A stretch of 64,000 nt of DNA from Gammaproteobacteria bacterium. Its GTDB lineage: Bacteria; Pseudomonadota; Gammaproteobacteria; Pseudomonadales; IMCC2047. The translations under genes were made by a program, and so were the position numbers. The DNA lies in contig JAJFKB010000005.1 in the NCBI GenBank assembly GCA_021773395.1, forward strand, positions 1-64,000. Direction: 5' to 3'. Below, in pieces: positions 61,964 to 64,000 of this stretch. The stretch's first letter is position 1. Each line of letters opens with the position of its first letter. Under the pieces are notes generated by a model. That model was not told the origin of the DNA and ran no database searches. It saw only the letters and a program-made list of their open reading frames with translations.

Positions 61964-62028
61964 CTAAGGTCTCTATTTTAGTCTAGCGTTCGAATGAATG
62001 GGTGGAGCAAGTTGTGGTTAAACAGACG

Positions 62029-63576
62029 TTAGATTAACCCCAGTCGTTTTAGTAGTCGGTACAGGTTGCTTCGGTTAATGCCTAGTTCACGTGCTGCCGC
62101 AGCGATGTTGCCATGATTTTTCTCTAGTCGGTCTATGATGAGTTCTTTCTGAAATCGTTCCGTGGCATTTTTTAAAGATATTTGTTCTTTGTAGGCCTCA
62201 GGCACGATTTCGTTTGGTGAGCTCTCTTCGAAAAGCTCCTCCGGGCTGAGTCCCAGGTGTTTTTGTGAGATGAGAATTGAACGTGTATCACGCCCCTGTT
62301 CATTGATAGCCTTTAGTGCTGCACGGCTTAATACATGCTCCAGTTCTCTTACATTTCCTGGCCAGCTGTATTGCTTGATCAGCTGTTTGGCTTCAAGCGA
62401 TAGGCGCAGCCCCTGAACCCCGAAGCGTTTTTGGTTTTTTTCCAGAAAATAGCCAGCCAGCAATAGAGAATCATTATCTCGTTCGCGCAAAGGTGGTACT
62501 TTAACCGGGTAAACAGACAGGCGGTGATACAGGTCAGCCCGAAAACGTCCCTTGGCGACCTCTTGCTGCAGGTCCCGATTGGTCGCTGACACAATTCGCA
62601 CATCAACCTTCGTGAATTGGTCGCTGCCAACGCGCTGAATTTCTCCATTTTGCAGGGCGCGCAGTATTTTTGCCTGAATGGTTAGTGGCAATTCGCCGAT
62701 TTCATCGAGAAAAAGTGAGCCACCGTTGGCCACTTCAAATTTTCCAGGCCGGTCTGAGGTGGCACCGGTAAAGGAGCCTTTCACGTGGCCAAACAGCTCG
62801 CTTTCAGCAATGCTTTCTGGAAGTGCGGCACAGTTTACGTAAATCATTGCCTTATCCATACGTGTTGATAGCTCATGAATCTGGCGGGCCACTAATTCTT
62901 TGCCGACTCCGGTTTCACCGTGGATCAGTACCGTGAGATCCGACTGGGAAACAATAGAGATTTCATCTTTCAGGCGGTTTAGCGCCGCACTGATACCGAT
63001 CATCTCAGTGTGGCCGCCCCCTTCAATTAAGGCAACGGCCAGTTGTTGCTCCTGGATAACCTTGGCTTCCAGTGCGCCAATACGCTGTGCGGCTTTAACT
63101 GTCGCCTCGGTTAGTCCAATAAAAGTTCTCAGTTCGATAGGATCAATTTCATCAAAGGTGCCCGGTTGTATCGCGTCCAGCGTCAGTATGCCCCAGGGCT
63201 GGTCATCGATATAGAGGGATACTCCCATGCAGTCATGTACATGCAGATGCTGGTCTTCAGTTTCTACCAATCCGTCATAGGGGTCCGGCAGATCGGAGTC
63301 CGCTGCAAATCGCACAGGCTCGCGTGAGTGCAGCAGCCGTGCCAGTCGGGGGTGCTCCTCCACGGCAAATCGGCGTCCCATCGTATCACCGCTGAGCCCG
63401 TCGATTGCCAGGGGTAACAAGGTGCTGCCATCCAGCTCTAGCAGTGCAGCTGCGTCACAGGGGAAGATGCTTTGCATCGCATTGAGCAGGCGTTTATAGC
63501 GCATTTCATCCGGGATATCCCTGGATAAGTCGGCGACAATCGAGATCAGGTTTTGTGAGAATGCAAAAGTTGTCAT
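62029..63576 (-). CDS. norR: Nitric-oxide-sensing sigma-54 activator NorR
   Basis: The 515-residue protein has an N-terminal GAF domain, an AAA+ domain (GETGVGKE at 220-227; [16 protein letters not shown]-like [21 protein letters not shown] at 267-272) and a C-terminal Fis-type helix-turn-helix ([23 protein letters not shown]). The iron-ligand region of NorR is kept: [17 protein letters not shown], the cysteine in HVHDCMGV and the aspartate in LTLDAI. This supports NO sensing. The sigma-54 contact loop reads GSFTGA instead of the usual GAFTGA. It is transcribed away from norC and should activate it. Confidence 0.95.
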   Translation of the reverse strand: MTTFAFSQNLISIVADLSRDIPDEMRYKRLLNAMQSIFPCDAAALLELDGSTLLPLAIDGLSGDTMGRRFAVEEHPRLARLLHSREPVRFAADSDLPDPYDGLVETEDQHLHVHDCMGVSLYIDDQPWGILTLDAIQPGTFDEIDPIELRTFIGLTEATVKAAQRIGALEAKVIQEQQLAVALIEGGGHTEMIGISAALNRLKDEISIVSQSDLTVLIHGETGVGKELVARQIHELSTRMDKAMIYVNCAALPESIAESELFGHVKGSFTGATSDRPGKFEVANGGSLFLDEIGELPLTIQAKILRALQNGEIQRVGSDQFTKVDVRIVSATNRDLQQEVAKGRFRADLYHRLSVYPVKVPPLRERDNDSLLLAGYFLEKNQKRFGVQGLRLSLEAKQLIKQYSWPGNVRELEHVLSRAALKAINEQGRDTRSILISQKHLGLSPEELFEESSPNEIVPEAYKEQISLKNATERFQKELIIDRLEKNHGNIAAAARELGINRSNLYRLLKRLGLI

Positions 63577-63577
63577 A

Positions 63578-63597
63578 TTAATAACTTATGTTGTTAA
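63578..63597. promoter_or_regulatory. Imperfect palindrome at the norR start
   Basis: TTAATAAC-TTAT-GTTGTTAA is an inverted repeat with one mismatch, starting one base upstream of the norR start codon. Its place suggests autoregulation of norR or part of its promoter. Confidence 0.4.
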
Positions 63598-63615
63598 AAA
63601 GATACTATTAAAAGA

Positions 63616-63628
63616 TGTCAATAAGACA
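63616..63628. promoter_or_regulatory. Candidate NorR enhancer site
   Basis: TGTCAATAAGACA fits the GT-N7-AC core of NorR sites, with TGTC/GACA arms, about 75 bases upstream of the predicted norC transcription start. That is a usual place for a bacterial enhancer-binding protein. E. coli uses three such sites; only this one is clear here. Confidence 0.5.
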
Positions 63629-63639
63629 CCTTTGTTTTA

Positions 63640-63657
63640 ATTGTTTTACAAAACAAT
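63640..63657. promoter_or_regulatory. Palindrome ATYGTTTWAC copy 1, upstream of norC promoter
   Basis: ATTGTTTT-AC-AAAACAAT is a perfect inverted repeat ending 11 bases before the -24 box. A near-identical palindrome is found at 63773-63794. It contains GT-N8-AC and so is off the NorR core by one base. Confidence 0.55.
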
Positions 63658-63668
63658 AACATAAAAAT

Positions 63669-63684
63669 TGGCATAACTGTTGCA
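63669..63684 (+). promoter_or_regulatory. Sigma-54 promoter of norC
   Basis: TGGCATAACTGTTGCA matches the RpoN consensus with TGGCA at -24 and TTGCA at -12, and correct GG-N10-GC spacing. Transcription should start near 63695, leaving a long leader of about 175 bases. It fits NorR as the activator. Confidence 0.85.
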
Positions 63685-63772
63685 ATAGGTAGTTTATACA
63701 GGATTTAAAGTTGAAATTAACTATTATATTAACACTAACTACCAATTTTTCTTGCTGTAAAAAGGCCCTCAT

Positions 63773-63794
63773 TAATCGTTTAACAAAACGATTA
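63773..63794. promoter_or_regulatory. Palindrome ATYGTTTWAC copy 2, in norC leader
   Basis: TAATCGTTT-AACA-AAACGATTA has perfect nine-base arms. Its 18-base core differs from the copy at 63640-63657 at only three positions. It lies downstream of the predicted transcription start, a position typical of a repressor site, or it could fold as an mRNA hairpin. Confidence 0.55.
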
Positions 63795-63871
63795 TGCCGA
63801 AGTGTATCAAAAACGAACGGTTTGTGCGCTTTTATAGAGGTTTATTGTTTTAATTTGTAAAGGAGATATCC

Positions 63872-64000
63872 ATGGCTGAACGATTTACCAAGGGCATGGC
63901 TAGAAACATCTACTACGGAGGAGGCGTATTTGTCTTTCTTCTGCTGGTAGGGCTTACATTCGACACCATGCTGAAAATGCCCGAGCGAGACCATCGTGTA
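63872..64000 (+). CDS. norC: Nitric oxide reductase cytochrome c subunit (3' end beyond window)
   Basis: The first 43 codons are seen. FTKGMARNIYYGGGVFVFLLLVGLTFDT is the NorC N-terminal membrane anchor with its typical FTKGMARNIY start. The CxxCH haem site lies beyond the window edge. AAAGGAGA precedes the ATG. NorC passes electrons to NorB, which reduces NO to N2O in denitrification or NO detoxification. Divergent from norR and behind a sigma-54 promoter, it should be NO-induced. Confidence 0.9.
   Translation, partial: MAERFTKGMARNIYYGGGVFVFLLLVGLTFDTMLKMPERDHRV

Noticed and set aside
63640-63657. Calling the ATYGTTTWAC palindromes NorR sites
   Set aside because: Their inner GT and AC are eight bases apart, not seven, and one copy is downstream of the promoter; a better GT-N7-AC match exists at 63616-63628.

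Overview
The window looks like a chromosomal segment of an aquatic gammaproteobacterium related to the Cellvibrionales/Pseudomonadales. This is an inference from gene content: the amgK-murU cell-wall recycling pair, tamA-tamB, a rimB-rimK pair, several large TonB-dependent receptors with a FecI/FecR pair, an A-band-like D-rhamnose polysaccharide cluster, and a NorR-controlled nor operon. I saw no rRNA, tRNA, CRISPR array, complete insertion sequence or prophage.

Layout. (1) 1-6.95 kb: a DmsC-like membrane anchor (open to the left edge), then a four-subunit 2-oxoacid:acceptor oxidoreductase (gamma, GltD-like flavoprotein with ferredoxin tail, alpha, thiamine-diphosphate beta) and a ketopantoate-reductase-family enzyme, facing an IclR-type regulator tail to tail. 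The set resembles the phenylacetyl-CoA / phenylglyoxylate oxidation (Pad) genes of denitrifiers. (2) 7.0-17.0 kb, minus strand: an ECF sigma factor, a FecR anti-sigma factor, a TonB receptor with an STN signalling domain, a second receptor, then a duplicated copy of the second receptor interrupted by one in-frame TAA. A 57-codon receptor tail and duplicated flanks mark an old tandem duplication. (3) 17.5 kb: a lone FlK-type hotdog thioesterase. (4) 18.3-37.1 kb: surface glycans. manC-wzm-wzt-FkbM methyltransferase/coiled coil-three-module glycosyltransferase-gmd-rmd should make and export an ABC-transporter-dependent D-rhamnose/mannose O-polysaccharide. A convergent set (GT2, DUF2304, GT-C-like membrane protein, membrane protein) looks like a lipid-linked sugar modification module. 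A PEP-CTERM/DUF4114 protein with its own sigma-54 promoter follows, then a GT4 and a GT9 gene. (5) 37.3-39.1 kb: a RidA-like protein and a PfkB sugar/nucleoside kinase. (6) 39.4-48.0 kb: a tightly packed nine-gene row joining a Kef-like antiporter, a DUF432 protein, two MscS-type channels, an MgtE-like CBS protein, MgtE, RimB, RimK and an AstE/aspartoacylase-like zinc hydrolase. (7) 48.1-52.1 kb: acnA-fumC. (8) 52.2-61.3 kb: psiE-like gene, tamB/tamA, a broken ornithine cyclodeaminase, amgK-murU and djlA. (9) 61.4-64.0 kb: a YSC84/SYLF lipoprotein, norR, and the start of norC behind a textbook sigma-54 promoter.

The most interesting points are four. The methyltransferase-coiled coil protein has internal repeats spaced in exact multiples of seven residues, so it is a candidate O-antigen chain-length ruler built differently from WbdD. 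The ion-channel/Mg2+/ribosome-modification gene row may be an undescribed osmotic or ionic stress unit. The TonB-receptor duplication is caught in the act of decay. The norC promoter region carries a pair of near-identical palindromes besides a NorR-type site. All functional statements rest on reading motifs by eye; no database search was possible.
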